A stretch of DNA of 64,000 nucleotides from an uncultured Angelakisella sp. (lineage in GTDB: Bacteria; Bacillota; Clostridia; Oscillospirales; Ruminococcaceae), in NCBI GenBank assembly GCA_910585525.1, contig CAJUFR010000003.1, positions 32,443-96,442 of the forward strand. The letters are read 5' to 3'. A model generated the notes under the pieces. That model made no database searches. It saw nothing but the letters and a program-made list of their open reading frames with translations, and was not told the origin of the DNA. Made by a program: the position numbers and the translations under genes. Shown here piece by piece: positions 9,357-18,210 of this stretch. Each line of letters starts with the position of its first letter. Position 1 is the first letter of the stretch.

Positions 9357-10661
9357 GTGAACACCCGGGGGGGCAAGGTGACCTACTGCCAGCTGATGCA
9401 GACCCAGTACCGGGACGGGACCAGCCGCCAGCGGCTGGTGAAGAGCCTGGGCCGGGCCGACCGCCTGGACCTGGACGCCCTGCGGGAGATGGCCGCCGCC
9501 GTCAGCCGGGGCCGCACCGATGTCCTCACCCCCTGGCTGCTGACGGTGCTGCCCGGGGGACGGGAATACGGCCCGGTGTCGCTGCTGCTCCGGGCCATGG
9601 AGGGGCTGGGGATGGACCGGTCCTTCTCCCGGGCGGCCCGGGAGGCCGGGGAAAAGGACCAGGCGGCGGACGCCCTCACCGCCCTTACCGCCTACTATCT
9701 CCTCAGCTACCAGCGGGGGACCCCCTTCTTCCAGTGGCTGGACCAGTGCTATGTCCCCGGCCGGGCGGGGGTGGACGAGGCCAGCCTTGACGCCGCCGCC
9801 CGGCTGCTGCTGGCCCCGGAAAAGCTGTACCCCGGCCTGGCCTCCCGGGCCCAGGGGGCGATGGGGCGGGAGGGGGACTGGGGCTTCTGCTACGCCGTCC
9901 CCTGCCAGTACGACTTCCTGCCGGAGGACCGGCCCACCGACGCCCTGTTCCTCCTCAGCGGGGAGGACGTCCCCCTGGACAGCTGCCTTTGGGAAGGGGC
10001 GGCGGAAAAGGCGGCGGAACTGGCGGCCCGGTCGGTGATCCTGGCCCGGGACCCGGCGCTGCTGTCCCGCCACGGCCTGGGGCCGGGGAACAGCCGGTTC
10101 ATCTGCGCCACCCCCCCGGGGACGCTGCCCCCCTTTGTGGAGGAGGAGGGGGAGCTGACCGCCTTCCTCCGGGAGGAAGGGGAGTTTTTGGCCTTCCGGG
10201 AGTACGGCTACCGGGAGAAGCGGTTCGGCCAGGTCCGGGCGGTGATCCTCCGTTCCAGTTCCGGCCAGGCCGCCGCCCTGACCCAGTGGCACAAGGAGCC
10301 CCGGGAACTGATCCTCACCAACACGGCGCTGCCGGTGGAAAAGGTGCTGGAAAAGTTCCTCATCCTGGACAAGGTGCTGGACATCACCCACCCGGTCTAC
10401 CTCACCGAGGACCTGCAGTTCCTCCGCCTGGGCCGCTGCCGTGGCGAGGTGCTGGCGCTGCTGGAGAAGATGCAGTTTTTGCAGCTGTTCCTCTGCCTCT
10501 ACCTGGGCCGCCGCCTGGCCCGGTGCCGCACCACCCTGGACGACGCCCTGGCCGCCCTGGGGGGGGTGTCCTGCGTGCCGCTGCGCTGGGAGGGCGGGCA
10601 ACTGCTGCTCACCGCCCCCCTGGACCCCCGGCAGGGGGAGATCCTGGGTTCGGTGGGGTGA
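9357..10661 (+). CDS. IS1634/IS4-like transposase relative, probably degenerate or domesticated
   Basis: A 434-residue protein whose first 60 residues (GGKVTYCQLMQTQYRDGTSRQ, RLVKSLGRADRL) match the start of IS1634-type transposases. The middle aligns in style with the RNase H core (SVILARDPALLSRHGL and SRFICATPP for the usual D-R-G and F-I strands). A clear DDE triad cannot be traced, and no terminal inverted repeats flank the gene. GTG at 9357 has AAGGAG 6 nt upstream. The frame stays open further upstream and encodes FIWIKET, like the true family N-terminus, but without an ATG. The codon use is host-like. A strong promoter, leader hairpins and a good terminator suggest an immobile, expressed gene. 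Confidence 0.55.
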   Translation: MNTRGGKVTYCQLMQTQYRDGTSRQRLVKSLGRADRLDLDALREMAAAVSRGRTDVLTPWLLTVLPGGREYGPVSLLLRAMEGLGMDRSFSRAAREAGEKDQAADALTALTAYYLLSYQRGTPFFQWLDQCYVPGRAGVDEASLDAAARLLLAPEKLYPGLASRAQGAMGREGDWGFCYAVPCQYDFLPEDRPTDALFLLSGEDVPLDSCLWEGAAEKAAELAARSVILARDPALLSRHGLGPGNSRFICATPPGTLPPFVEEEGELTAFLREEGEFLAFREYGYREKRFGQVRAVILRSSSGQAAALTQWHKEPRELILTNTALPVEKVLEKFLILDKVLDITHPVYLTEDLQFLRLGRCRGEVLALLEKMQFLQLFLCLYLGRRLARCRTTLDDALAALGGVSCVPLRWEGGQLLLTAPLDPRQGEILGSVG

Positions 10662-10669
10662 CAAAAGAG

Positions 10670-10707
10670 AAAAGACCTGGAGCCCCGTGGGGACCCCAGG
10701 TCTTTTT
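10670..10707 (+). terminator. Rho-independent terminator after the transposase-like gene
   Basis: AAAAGACCTGG (10670-10680) pairs with CCAGGTCTTTT (10696-10706), with GC-rich inner pairs and a T5 tail, 9 nt after the stop codon. Confidence 0.9.
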
Positions 10708-10881
10708 GCACTCTGTCACGAGGACTGCCTCCAAGGGCAATTTGCCGTCGGCGAGCATCCGCTTGGCAGTGTCGGGTATGGTCTCTTTTTCGGCCTTCCT
10801 GCCGGCCCTGATCTTCCACGTTCCACCCGGTGCAGGGGGCGGTTTTTCAAGCCCGGGCCCGGCGTCGAAAGACCAAAAGCT

Positions 10882-10975
10882 GCCTAAGTCTCCAGGCAGT
10901 CGCTATGATTCTACACAAAGGTAAGGCCCCCTCTTTTGAGGGGGCCGGGTAGGGCGTGCCTTGGCGGCTACGCCA
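10882..10975 (+). repeat. dispersed palindromic repeat family 1, copy B (abuts tRNA-Ser)
   Basis: CCTAAGTCTCCAGGCAGTCG, ACAAAGGTAAGG, a perfect hairpin GGCCCCCTC-TTTT-GAGGGGGCC (10925-10946), then GGGTAGGGCGTGCC and GGCGGCTACGCC. It ends directly at the encoded CCA of the minus-strand tRNA-Ser. The hairpin may also end tRNA transcripts, though the following T content is low. 10708-10881 holds no gene or clear signal that I can see. Confidence 0.7.
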
Positions 10976-11065
10976 TGGCGGAGATGAAGGGATTTGAACC
11001 CTTGCGCCAGTCTCCCGACCTACTCCCTTAGCAGGGGAGCCCCTTCACCACTTGGGTACATCTCC
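10976..11065 (-). tRNA. tRNA-Ser (anticodon GCT)
   Basis: On the minus strand: acceptor GGAGATG/CATCTCC, discriminator G, encoded CCA (10976-10978), a long variable arm as expected for Ser, T-loop GGTTCAAATCC, and anticodon loop CTGCTAA giving GCU for AGC/AGU codons. 90 nt including CCA. Confidence 0.95.
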
Positions 11066-11122
11066 GTATTTATCTGTTCAAAGGGCCGACCGCGGCGTGG
11101 CACGCTCCAGGCCCCCGCCTGG

Positions 11123-11209
11123 TGGCGGAGAGGGTGGGATTCGAACCCACGGCTCTGACGAGTCACTGGTTTTCAAGACCAGCTCCTTAAACCCCTCGGA
11201 CACCTCTCC
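11123..11209 (-). tRNA. tRNA-Ser (anticodon TGA)
   Basis: On the minus strand: acceptor GGAGAGG/CCTCTCC, discriminator G, encoded CCA (11123-11125), long variable arm, T-loop GGTTCGAATCC, and anticodon loop CTTGAAA giving UGA. It lies upstream of the GCT tRNA-Ser and is probably co-transcribed with it. Confidence 0.95.
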
Positions 11210-11312
11210 GTATCCCAAAGCCTTGTGCCGCCGGGGCCGCATCGTCCTGGATATTATACCACGACTCCCGCCCCCCGTCAAGGGGGGAGATGCCCTTAAA
11301 AAAGGGAAAAAG

Positions 11313-12209
11313 TCACCCCTCCCCCGGCGCCATCCGCCGGGCGATGTAGTCCTGGGCGAAGGTGACCAGGTCCAGCAGCTGGCTGCTGATGTGGCCGCCG
11401 TTCCAGTAGGCCAGGAGGTTGAAGCGGAGGGGTGGGTCGGTGGGGATGGAGACCAGCTGGGGGCAGTCGTCCAGGATGTGCTGGGGCAGGAAGGTGGAGA
11501 CAGCCCCCTCCAGCAGCTTCTGCCGGATCTCCCCGAACTGGTTGGTGCAGAAGAGGACGTTGGCCACCGCCTCCCCCCGCAGGGGGTAGAACTGGTCGAC
11601 GCCCCGGTTCTGGGGGTAGCTGATGTTCTCCCGGAAGAGGCCGATGGGGGTGTCGCCCAGGTCGGTGTCGATGTGGATGACCTCCCGGCCGGCCAGGGGG
11701 CTGTCCCGCCGGGTCCAGAAGCGGGATTCCGCCTGGAGCAGCACCCGGCTGGGGAAGGGGAGGGAATCCGACTGGCCGGAGATGGCTACGTCGATGGACC
11801 CCTTCTCCATGTGCTGCTGGAGTTCCACCGTGCCGAAGGCGTAGCTTTTCAGTTCCAGGCCGGGGTTGGCCGCCTGGTAGTCCCGGAGGAAGTCGGGGAA
11901 GAGGTGGACGAACACCACCGACACCCCCACCCGGACGGTCTTGCGCCGGCTGCAAAGCTGCTTCATGGCGGCGTCCAGTTCCTCCGCCTGGCGGAGCAGC
12001 GCCTCGGCCCGCTGGTACAGGAACTGCCCCTCCCCGGTGAGTTCCTGGCCGTTTTTGCGCCGCAGCAGCAGCCGGGCGCCGTACTCGCTTTCCAGTTCCT
12101 GGATGGCCTTGGTGATGGCGGGCTGGGAGATGTGCAGATTGGCAGCTGCCTTGGTCATGTTGCGGCACTTGCACACCTCCACGAAATAGGCCAGCTGCAA
12201 TAGCGTCAT
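11313..12209 (-). CDS. LysR-family regulator of the AOR/tungstate cluster (inferred)
   Basis: A 298-residue LysR protein. The N-terminal winged helix shows LLQLAYFVEVCKCRNMTKAA followed by NLHISQPAITKAI, and the effector domain starts near residue 90 (VRVGVSVVFVHLFPDF). ATG at 12209 gives the standard LysR N-terminus; in-frame codons upstream would add 56 unlikely residues. It is divergent from the SDR-AOR cluster across a 276-nt gap, the usual layout for a LysR regulator and its target operon. The effector is unknown and could be the aldehyde or its precursor. Confidence 0.88.
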   Translation of the reverse strand: MTLLQLAYFVEVCKCRNMTKAAANLHISQPAITKAIQELESEYGARLLLRRKNGQELTGEGQFLYQRAEALLRQAEELDAAMKQLCSRRKTVRVGVSVVFVHLFPDFLRDYQAANPGLELKSYAFGTVELQQHMEKGSIDVAISGQSDSLPFPSRVLLQAESRFWTRRDSPLAGREVIHIDTDLGDTPIGLFRENISYPQNRGVDQFYPLRGEAVANVLFCTNQFGEIRQKLLEGAVSTFLPQHILDDCPQLVSIPTDPPLRFNLLAYWNGGHISSQLLDLVTFAQDYIARRMAPGEG

Positions 12210-12485
12210 CTTTGAACGCCCCCTTCCCCTGCCGGATGATCCTTTCCCTTTATTATACCGGCGATGACAAAATACATCAAGGGCGGCCCCTTCCGCTTTT
12301 TCCCGCGGAAGGGGTTTTTGGCGGAAAAAGCCCTCTTTGGCCGGGAAAAATAACGGCAGGTTATCATTGTCCGGCAACGATGAAAAAGTGATATTTTACT
12401 TTATCCACAGCGAAAACTATAATTTTTTTGTAGAAAGACCACAAAAACGGTGGGGCATCCCACTGGGGAAGAGAGGACGGATCGT
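12210..12485. promoter_or_regulatory. divergent promoter region between LysR gene and AOR cluster
   Basis: Contains a minus-strand TATAAT (complement of 12252-12257) placed for the LysR gene and a plus-strand TATAAT (12418-12423) 63 nt before the SDR start, neither with a strong -35 box. The weak -35 elements fit activator-dependent transcription. No single LysR T-N11-A box stands out. Confidence 0.5.
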
Positions 12486-13244
12486 ATGAACAGATTGAAG
12501 GACAAGGTCATCGTCGTCACCGGCGCTGCCATGGGCCAGGGTGCCGCCGAGGCGGCCCTTTTCGCGGCGGAGGGGGCCAAGGTCATCGCCGGCGACATCG
12601 CCATGGAGCAGCTGAAGGAGACAGTGGACCGCATCAACGCCGCCTATCCTGGCAGCGCCCTGGCAGTGAAGCTGGATGTCTCCAGCGGGGAGGACTGGGA
12701 CCGGGCGGTGGCCGCCGGGGTGGAGCAGTTCGGCGGGATCAACGGCCTGATCAACAACGCCGGCATCGGCACCAAGGGGGTCTGGTGGGAGGAGACCGAC
12801 CACGATCTCTTCCAGAAGATCATCGACGTCAACCTCTGGGGCCAGTTCCGGGGCATCCAGGCGGTGGTGCCGGAGATGAGAAAGGCCGGGGGCGGCTCCA
12901 TCATCTGCGTCTCCTCCATGGCCGCCTACATCGGGGTAGGGTTCAACGCCTACGCCCCCTCTAAGGGGGGCGTCCGCTCCCTGAGCCGCACCGCCTCGGT
13001 GACATTGGGCCGGGAGAACATCCGGGTGAACACCATCGTCCCCGGCACCATCGAGACCCCCATGACCGCCGGGATGTTTGATAAGCCGGAGGTGGTGCAG
13101 CACTGCAAGGACCAGACCTCCCTGGGCTACCTGGGCAAGCCGGATGACATCGCCTACGGCGCGATCTATCTCCTCTCCGATGAATCCCGGTTCGTCACCG
13201 GGGCGGAACTGGTCATCGACGGGGGACAGCGGTACAAGGGGTGA
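12486..13244 (+). CDS. short-chain dehydrogenase/reductase (SDR)
   Basis: A 252-residue classical SDR using NAD(P)H. Visible: the cofactor loop TGAAMGQGAA (T-G-x3-G-x-G), GDIA, INNAGI, and the catalytic set with Ser in CVSSMAAY and YAPSKGG (YxxxK), then the NTIVPGTIETPM region. ATG at 12486 follows GAGAGGA. First gene of the rightward AOR cluster, so it may interconvert an alcohol and the aldehyde or ketone handled downstream. Substrate is not predictable. Confidence 0.9.
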   Translation: MNRLKDKVIVVTGAAMGQGAAEAALFAAEGAKVIAGDIAMEQLKETVDRINAAYPGSALAVKLDVSSGEDWDRAVAAGVEQFGGINGLINNAGIGTKGVWWEETDHDLFQKIIDVNLWGQFRGIQAVVPEMRKAGGGSIICVSSMAAYIGVGFNAYAPSKGGVRSLSRTASVTLGRENIRVNTIVPGTIETPMTAGMFDKPEVVQHCKDQTSLGYLGKPDDIAYGAIYLLSDESRFVTGAELVIDGGQRYKG

Positions 13245-13281
13245 TCCCCTGCCGCGCCCCGGGGAAAGGGGGAGACCACCC

Positions 13282-14619
13282 ATGAGCAGACAGACCCTTC
13301 CCTGGCGGGAAAAAGCGGCCTACCTCTCCTCCAACATCGCCACCGCCTTCAGTTGGGGGTACATCACCAGCTACTTTATGATCTTCTGCACCGACGCGGT
13401 GGGCATCTCTGCCTACGCTTTTTCGGTGCTGCTGCTGGTGTCCCGGCTGTTCGACGGGGTCACCGACCCCCTCGTTGGCTACATCACCGACCGGACGGTG
13501 ACCCGGTGGGGGCGGTACCGCCCCTGGATCGCCGCCTCCGCCCTGCCGGTGGCCCTGGCCACCTGCCTGCTGTTCTACCAGGACCCGGCCTGGAACCCGG
13601 CTGTCCGCTTCGCCTGGGTCTGCGGCGCCTATCTGCTGTACCTTTTGGTGTTTACCGTGTTCAGCACCCCGCTGGACGCCATGGCCTCGGTGATGTCTGG
13701 CTCCCCGGACGCCCGGGCCAACATCATCTCGCTGAAGTCGGCGGCGGGCATCGTGGGGGCCATGGTGATGACCCAGCTGGCCACCGTCTGGTTCGACGCC
13801 CGTGGCACCGACCAGGCGGGGACCTACTTCCAGCTCACGGTGCTTTTCGGCCTGGTCAGCGTTCCGTTGTACCTTTTGACCCCCATCTTCTGCAAGGAGA
13901 AGATCCTGCCCGCCCCCAAAAAGCAGCAGAAGTTCCACCTGGGGGCGGTGGTGCGGCAGAACATCAGCAGCCAGCCCTTCCGCATCGCCCTGGCGGGGCA
14001 CTTCCTCAATGGACTCATCTCTTACGGGCGGGTGTCCATCTTTGTCTACTACTTCAAGTACGTGGCGGGAGACATGGCGCTGTACGCCCTCTTTACCCTG
14101 CTGATGCGCCTGCCCCAGATCGCGGGGACCTACCTGGCCCAGTACATCCTGCCCCGGTTCCGGGGGCCGGGCCAGGCCCTCAGCTGCCTGTATGTGCTGT
14201 ATGGCGGGACGCTGGTGCTGAACTTCTTCGTCCTTCCCCGGCAGGGCAGTATGCTGCTGTTCTGGGGGCTCACCATCGTTTCCAGCTTTCTGTTCGGCGC
14301 CAGCTTTTCTCTTATTTACACCATCGTTCCAGACCTTACCGATTACAGCGAGTACCTGTCCGGGGCGCGCAGCGACGGCGGCGTGTTCGCCCTGCTGGAG
14401 TTCGGCAACAAGGTGGGGATGGCCATCGGGACCTCCGGGATGGGCATTGTCCTGGGGGTGCTGGGGTTCAGCGCCAACATGCCCCAGACGCCCGGGGTGC
14501 TGTGGGGCATCAACGCCCTGATGTTCATCGCCCCGGGGGTGCTGGCCATCCTCATTGGCCTGCTGTTCCTGCGTTACCGGCTGGACCGGACCATTTTACA
14601 CGCCAAGGACCGATCATAA
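13282..14619 (+). CDS. GPH-family (MelB-like) sugar:cation symporter
   Basis: A 445-residue, 12-segment membrane carrier. The N-terminal signature LFDGVTDPLVGYITDRT followed by WGRYRPWI is typical of the glycoside-pentoside-hexuronide:cation symporter family, and IVPDLTDYSEYLSG matches the conserved region late in the family. It lies 37 nt after the SDR gene. In this cluster it probably imports a glycoside, sugar acid or similar polyol that is turned into the aldehyde substrate. Substrate is inferred only. Confidence 0.85.
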   Translation: MSRQTLPWREKAAYLSSNIATAFSWGYITSYFMIFCTDAVGISAYAFSVLLLVSRLFDGVTDPLVGYITDRTVTRWGRYRPWIAASALPVALATCLLFYQDPAWNPAVRFAWVCGAYLLYLLVFTVFSTPLDAMASVMSGSPDARANIISLKSAAGIVGAMVMTQLATVWFDARGTDQAGTYFQLTVLFGLVSVPLYLLTPIFCKEKILPAPKKQQKFHLGAVVRQNISSQPFRIALAGHFLNGLISYGRVSIFVYYFKYVAGDMALYALFTLLMRLPQIAGTYLAQYILPRFRGPGQALSCLYVLYGGTLVLNFFVLPRQGSMLLFWGLTIVSSFLFGASFSLIYTIVPDLTDYSEYLSGARSDGGVFALLEFGNKVGMAIGTSGMGIVLGVLGFSANMPQTPGVLWGINALMFIAPGVLAILIGLLFLRYRLDRTILHAKDRS

Positions 14620-14635
14620 GGAGGGATTCGTTTTT

Positions 14636-16189
14636 ATGAACACCAACACCGAAATGACCAAGCAGCAAAAGACGGTAGCCACCGCCGCCATCTTCCTGGC
14701 GCTGGCGGAGGTGCTGTTCTTCAACGCCATGGCCCGCACCGTGGGCACCTACATCACCGCCGACCTGGGGGATGTGGGGCTGTACACCTTTATGAACACC
14801 ATCTTCTTCCTGTGCAGCACCCTGGCTATGCCCCTGGCCTGCAAGCTGGGGGATATCTTCGGCCGCCGGAACCTTATCATGACCGGCATCGCCATCTACT
14901 CGGTCTCGATGCTGCTGGCCGGCTTCAGCACCACCATGATGATGCACGTCATTTTCCGCGGCGGCCAGGGGCTGGGCCAGGGCTTCATGCTGGCCAACTG
15001 CCTCACCGCCCTGGGGGAGATCCACACCGGCCCGGACAAGGCCAAGTACCTGGGGATGTACGGCACTATCACCGGCATCTGCAACATCTTCGGGCCCACC
15101 ATCGGCGGTGTGATCTATGACGCCATGGGCTGGCGGGCGGTGTTTTACGCCACCATCGTCATCGGCGCCCTGGTGGTGGGGATGCTCCTCACCCAGTACC
15201 CCAACAAGAAGAAGGAGGTTGCCCCCGCCATCGACATCCCCGGCTTCCTGTTGCTGGCGGTGGCGGCCACCTGCGCTGTCCTGGCCTTCAACTGGGTGGG
15301 GACCCGGGGCTGGACCGATGGCCTGATCCTCGCCCTGCTGGCGGTCACCGTCGTCGGCGCCATCGCCTTCGTAATGGTGGAAAAGCGGAGCAAGGACGCC
15401 CTGATCCCCATGGATCTGTTCGGCAACAAGTATTTTGTCCTCTGCCTGCTGGCGGCCTGCGCCATCTGGCCCTGCATGTTCGCCTCCAACGCCTACTTTA
15501 CCCTTTACGCCCAGGCGGTGCGGGGCATGACCGGCACCGCCTCCGGGGCCATCCTTTCCGCCCAGGCCATCGTCAACACCCTGGCCGGCGTGGTGGCGGG
15601 CTACCTTATCGCCGCCCGGAAGGGCCGTATTAAAGAGATCATGATCGCCATCATCGGCCTGTACGCTGTCAGCATGTTCCTCCAGTCTACCTGCACCGCC
15701 ACCACCCCCGTCTGGCTGCTGTATGTGATGATGGGCATCATCGGCTTTGGCAACGGCGCGGTGATGGGCGCCTTCACCGCCGGTATCCAGGGGAACCTGC
15801 CCAAGGAGAAGATCAGCGGCGGCACCGCCACCCTCCAGTGCTTCCAGTCCCTCACCGGCACCATCGGACTTTCCATTATGGGCCTGATCCTCAATACCAC
15901 CTTTGCCGGCAAGCTGGCCCATGTGGTGCCAGACGGCCTGCTGAACACCGTCACCCAGGAGCAGCTGGCCCCCTTCCTCAACGCCGGCACCCTGATGAAC
16001 AAGGGCCCTGCCCAGGAGTTCATGGCCGCCCTCCCCGCCGAGGCCCAGGGGCTGTTCGCCACCCTGCTGGACAACGTCAACAGCGCCTACGCCGGTTCGT
16101 TGCGGGTGGTGTTCATCGTGCTGCTCTGCCTGCTGGCCATCGCCCTGGTCTCGATGCTGCTGCTGAAGGAGCAGAAGCCCGAGGGCTGA
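14636..16189 (+). CDS. MFS transporter, DHA2/14-segment type
   Basis: A 517-residue major facilitator with about 14 hydrophobic segments. Motif A-like LACKLGDIFGRRNLI follows the second segment and a motif C-like RGGQGLGQGFMLANC follows later, as in EmrB/QacA-type drug:H+ antiporters. AAGGAGGG precedes the ATG 16 nt after the GPH symporter stop. Could be an importer of the cluster substrate or an exporter of the acid product. A strong hairpin follows at 16206-16242. Confidence 0.8.
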   Translation: MNTNTEMTKQQKTVATAAIFLALAEVLFFNAMARTVGTYITADLGDVGLYTFMNTIFFLCSTLAMPLACKLGDIFGRRNLIMTGIAIYSVSMLLAGFSTTMMMHVIFRGGQGLGQGFMLANCLTALGEIHTGPDKAKYLGMYGTITGICNIFGPTIGGVIYDAMGWRAVFYATIVIGALVVGMLLTQYPNKKKEVAPAIDIPGFLLLAVAATCAVLAFNWVGTRGWTDGLILALLAVTVVGAIAFVMVEKRSKDALIPMDLFGNKYFVLCLLAACAIWPCMFASNAYFTLYAQAVRGMTGTASGAILSAQAIVNTLAGVVAGYLIAARKGRIKEIMIAIIGLYAVSMFLQSTCTATTPVWLLYVMMGIIGFGNGAVMGAFTAGIQGNLPKEKISGGTATLQCFQSLTGTIGLSIMGLILNTTFAGKLAHVVPDGLLNTVTQEQLAPFLNAGTLMNKGPAQEFMAALPAEAQGLFATLLDNVNSAYAGSLRVVFIVLLCLLAIALVSMLLLKEQKPEG

Positions 16190-16205
16190 AAAACCGCAAC
16201 ATAAC

Positions 16206-16246
16206 GGCAGGGGGCGTAGGAGGATACCCTGCGCCCCCTGCCATTT
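16206..16246 (+). terminator. GC-rich hairpin between the carrier gene and the AOR gene
   Basis: GGCAGGGGGCG (16206-16216) and CGCCCCCTGCC (16232-16242) pair over 11 bp and are followed by ATTTTG. The short T-run suggests a partial terminator or mRNA-stabilising element separating the transport genes from the enzyme and cofactor genes. No new promoter was recognised before the AOR gene. Confidence 0.6.
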
Positions 16247-16268
16247 TGACGAGGATGGAGGGCCACAC

Positions 16269-18203
16269 ATGGACCAACAGTACATCTACGAGCCCCGGGT
16301 GCTGCGGGTGGACCTTGCCACCGGCACCATCACCCGGGAGAAAAAAGACGCCGGGTGGGCCCGGAAGTACCTGGGGGGCATGGGCTTTGGCACCCGCATC
16401 CTGTGGGAGGAACTGCCCCCGGAGACGGCCTGGAACGCCCCAGAGAACGAACTGATCTTTTCCCTGGGGGCACTTACCGGCACCACCACCTGCGGCTCCG
16501 GCCTCTGCTGCGTCAACACCATCGGGCCGCTGACCAACGGCCTTTGCTCCGCCCAGACATTGGGCCACTGGGGGTCCTGCCTGCGCCGGGCAGGGTATGA
16601 TATCCTCATCATCCAGGGGAAGGCCCAACGCTGGCAGTACCTTTTCATCGGGGAGAGCGCCGTGGAACTGCGCCCGGCGGAGCACCTGCTGGGCAAGGAC
16701 TGCTGGGAGACCGAGGACGCCCTCAAGGAGGAACTGGGCCTGCCGGGCCGGGCCAGCAGCGTGGCCTGCGTCGGCCCCGCCGGGGAGAACCTGGTGCGGT
16801 TCGCCGGCATCCTCAACGACAAGGGGCACATCGCCGCCAGCAACGGCCCCGGCTGCGTCATGGGGGACAAAAAGCTGAAGGCCATCGCCATCCAGCGGCG
16901 GGACGTGGAGGTGGCGGTGGCCGACCCCCTGGCCCTGGACCGGGCCAAGGAGGCCTGGTTCCAGAACGCCAACGAGACCACCGCCAGCGGCAGGTCCAAG
17001 ACCTCCGGCGTGCGGTACGTGGGGACCCTGGGGAGCCTGAACATGATGAACATGGCCCACCTGCTGCCGGTGAAGAACTACACCGAGACCGGCTTCCCCG
17101 CCTGCGGCAACTTCAACCGGGACCAGCTGGAGAAGGACGAGCGGTTCCGGTGGGTGCGCACCGCCTGCTGGGCCTGCCCCTGGAACCACTGCCATTCCCT
17201 GGAGATCCTGGAGGGGAAGTACAAGGGGATGACAGGGGACGAGCCGGAGTACGAGGGGATGAGCGCCATGAGCGCCCTCATCGGCAACTTCGACGACACC
17301 GCCGGGGGGCTGGCCCTGAGCATCACCATCGACCGGCTGGGGATGGACCTGAAGGAGGGGGGCTTCCTGCTGGCCATGGTCTACGAGCTGTACGAGGAAG
17401 GCATCCTCACAAAGGAGGAACTGGGCGGCATCGAGATGGACTGGGGCAGCTGCGACGCCGGCATCGCCCTGCTGCACAAGGTGGCCCGGCGGGAGGGCAT
17501 CGGGGATATCCTGGCCGGCGGGGTGAAGCGGGCGGCGGAGGCCATCGGCAGAGGCGCCCCCGACCGGGGGGTGTACACCAAGCAGGGCTTCGCCCCCCAT
17601 ATCCACGACCAGCGGGCCCAGTGGAGCCGCCTCCCCGGCTTCGGCATGTCCGACTACGGCTCCAACCTGATGAACCCGGTGGAAGGGTTCGTGGACAAGG
17701 AGAACTTCGGGATAGAGAAGCCGGCCAAGGCCTTCGACCTGGAGGAGATCACCGACCATTACGTCAGGATCGCCTGCCACCGGCCGGTGGACGATTCCAC
17801 CGGGGTGTGCATGTTCTACACCCAGGCGGATTGGCGGTGCGTGGTGGACACCCTCAACGCCGTCACCGGCTGGGATATGACGGTGGAGGAAGCGAAACGC
17901 TTCGGCTACCGGATGGTGTCGCTGATGCGCTGCCTCAACCTGCGCAACGGCCTGCGGGCCCACGACTACGGGGTGTCCAAGCGGATGATGTCCCCGCCCA
18001 AGGCGGGCCAGTGGTCCCCCCCGATAGCGGACGAGGCCACGGTGCAGGAGATGTTCCGGCGCATCGGCGCCGGACTGGGCTGGAAGCCGGAGACCGCCCG
18101 CCCCACCGGGGAGACCCTGCGGGGGCTGGACCTGGCCGACGTGGCGGAGGAGATGGAAGGGCTGGACCTGGCAAAAGTAGACCAAGCGGTCAGAAAGGCG
18201 TGA
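16269..18203 (+). CDS. tungsten-dependent aldehyde ferredoxin oxidoreductase family protein (large subunit)
   Basis: A 644-residue AOR-family enzyme that oxidises aldehydes to acids with tungstobispyranopterin and a [4Fe-4S] cluster. The N-terminal LRVDLATGTITRE, YLGGMGFGTRIL and GALTG strings bind the two pterins. Cluster ligands are visible as CWACPWNHC (Cys300, 303, 308) and a C-terminal STGVC (Cys514). The spacing CxxCxxxxC is one residue longer than the CxxCxxxC of archaeal AOR. The following gene is a polyferredoxin, as in gut bacterial WOR1-type enzymes, and tungstate transport and pterin genes follow. Aldehyde range is unknown. Confidence 0.93.
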   Translation: MDQQYIYEPRVLRVDLATGTITREKKDAGWARKYLGGMGFGTRILWEELPPETAWNAPENELIFSLGALTGTTTCGSGLCCVNTIGPLTNGLCSAQTLGHWGSCLRRAGYDILIIQGKAQRWQYLFIGESAVELRPAEHLLGKDCWETEDALKEELGLPGRASSVACVGPAGENLVRFAGILNDKGHIAASNGPGCVMGDKKLKAIAIQRRDVEVAVADPLALDRAKEAWFQNANETTASGRSKTSGVRYVGTLGSLNMMNMAHLLPVKNYTETGFPACGNFNRDQLEKDERFRWVRTACWACPWNHCHSLEILEGKYKGMTGDEPEYEGMSAMSALIGNFDDTAGGLALSITIDRLGMDLKEGGFLLAMVYELYEEGILTKEELGGIEMDWGSCDAGIALLHKVARREGIGDILAGGVKRAAEAIGRGAPDRGVYTKQGFAPHIHDQRAQWSRLPGFGMSDYGSNLMNPVEGFVDKENFGIEKPAKAFDLEEITDHYVRIACHRPVDDSTGVCMFYTQADWRCVVDTLNAVTGWDMTVEEAKRFGYRMVSLMRCLNLRNGLRAHDYGVSKRMMSPPKAGQWSPPIADEATVQEMFRRIGAGLGWKPETARPTGETLRGLDLADVAEEMEGLDLAKVDQAVRKA

Positions 18204-18210
18204 GGGAGAG

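Noticed and set aside
16190..16268. Molybdenum/tungsten cofactor riboswitch before the AOR gene
   Set aside because: The space is under 80 nt and only one simple hairpin is seen, too small for the Moco aptamer.
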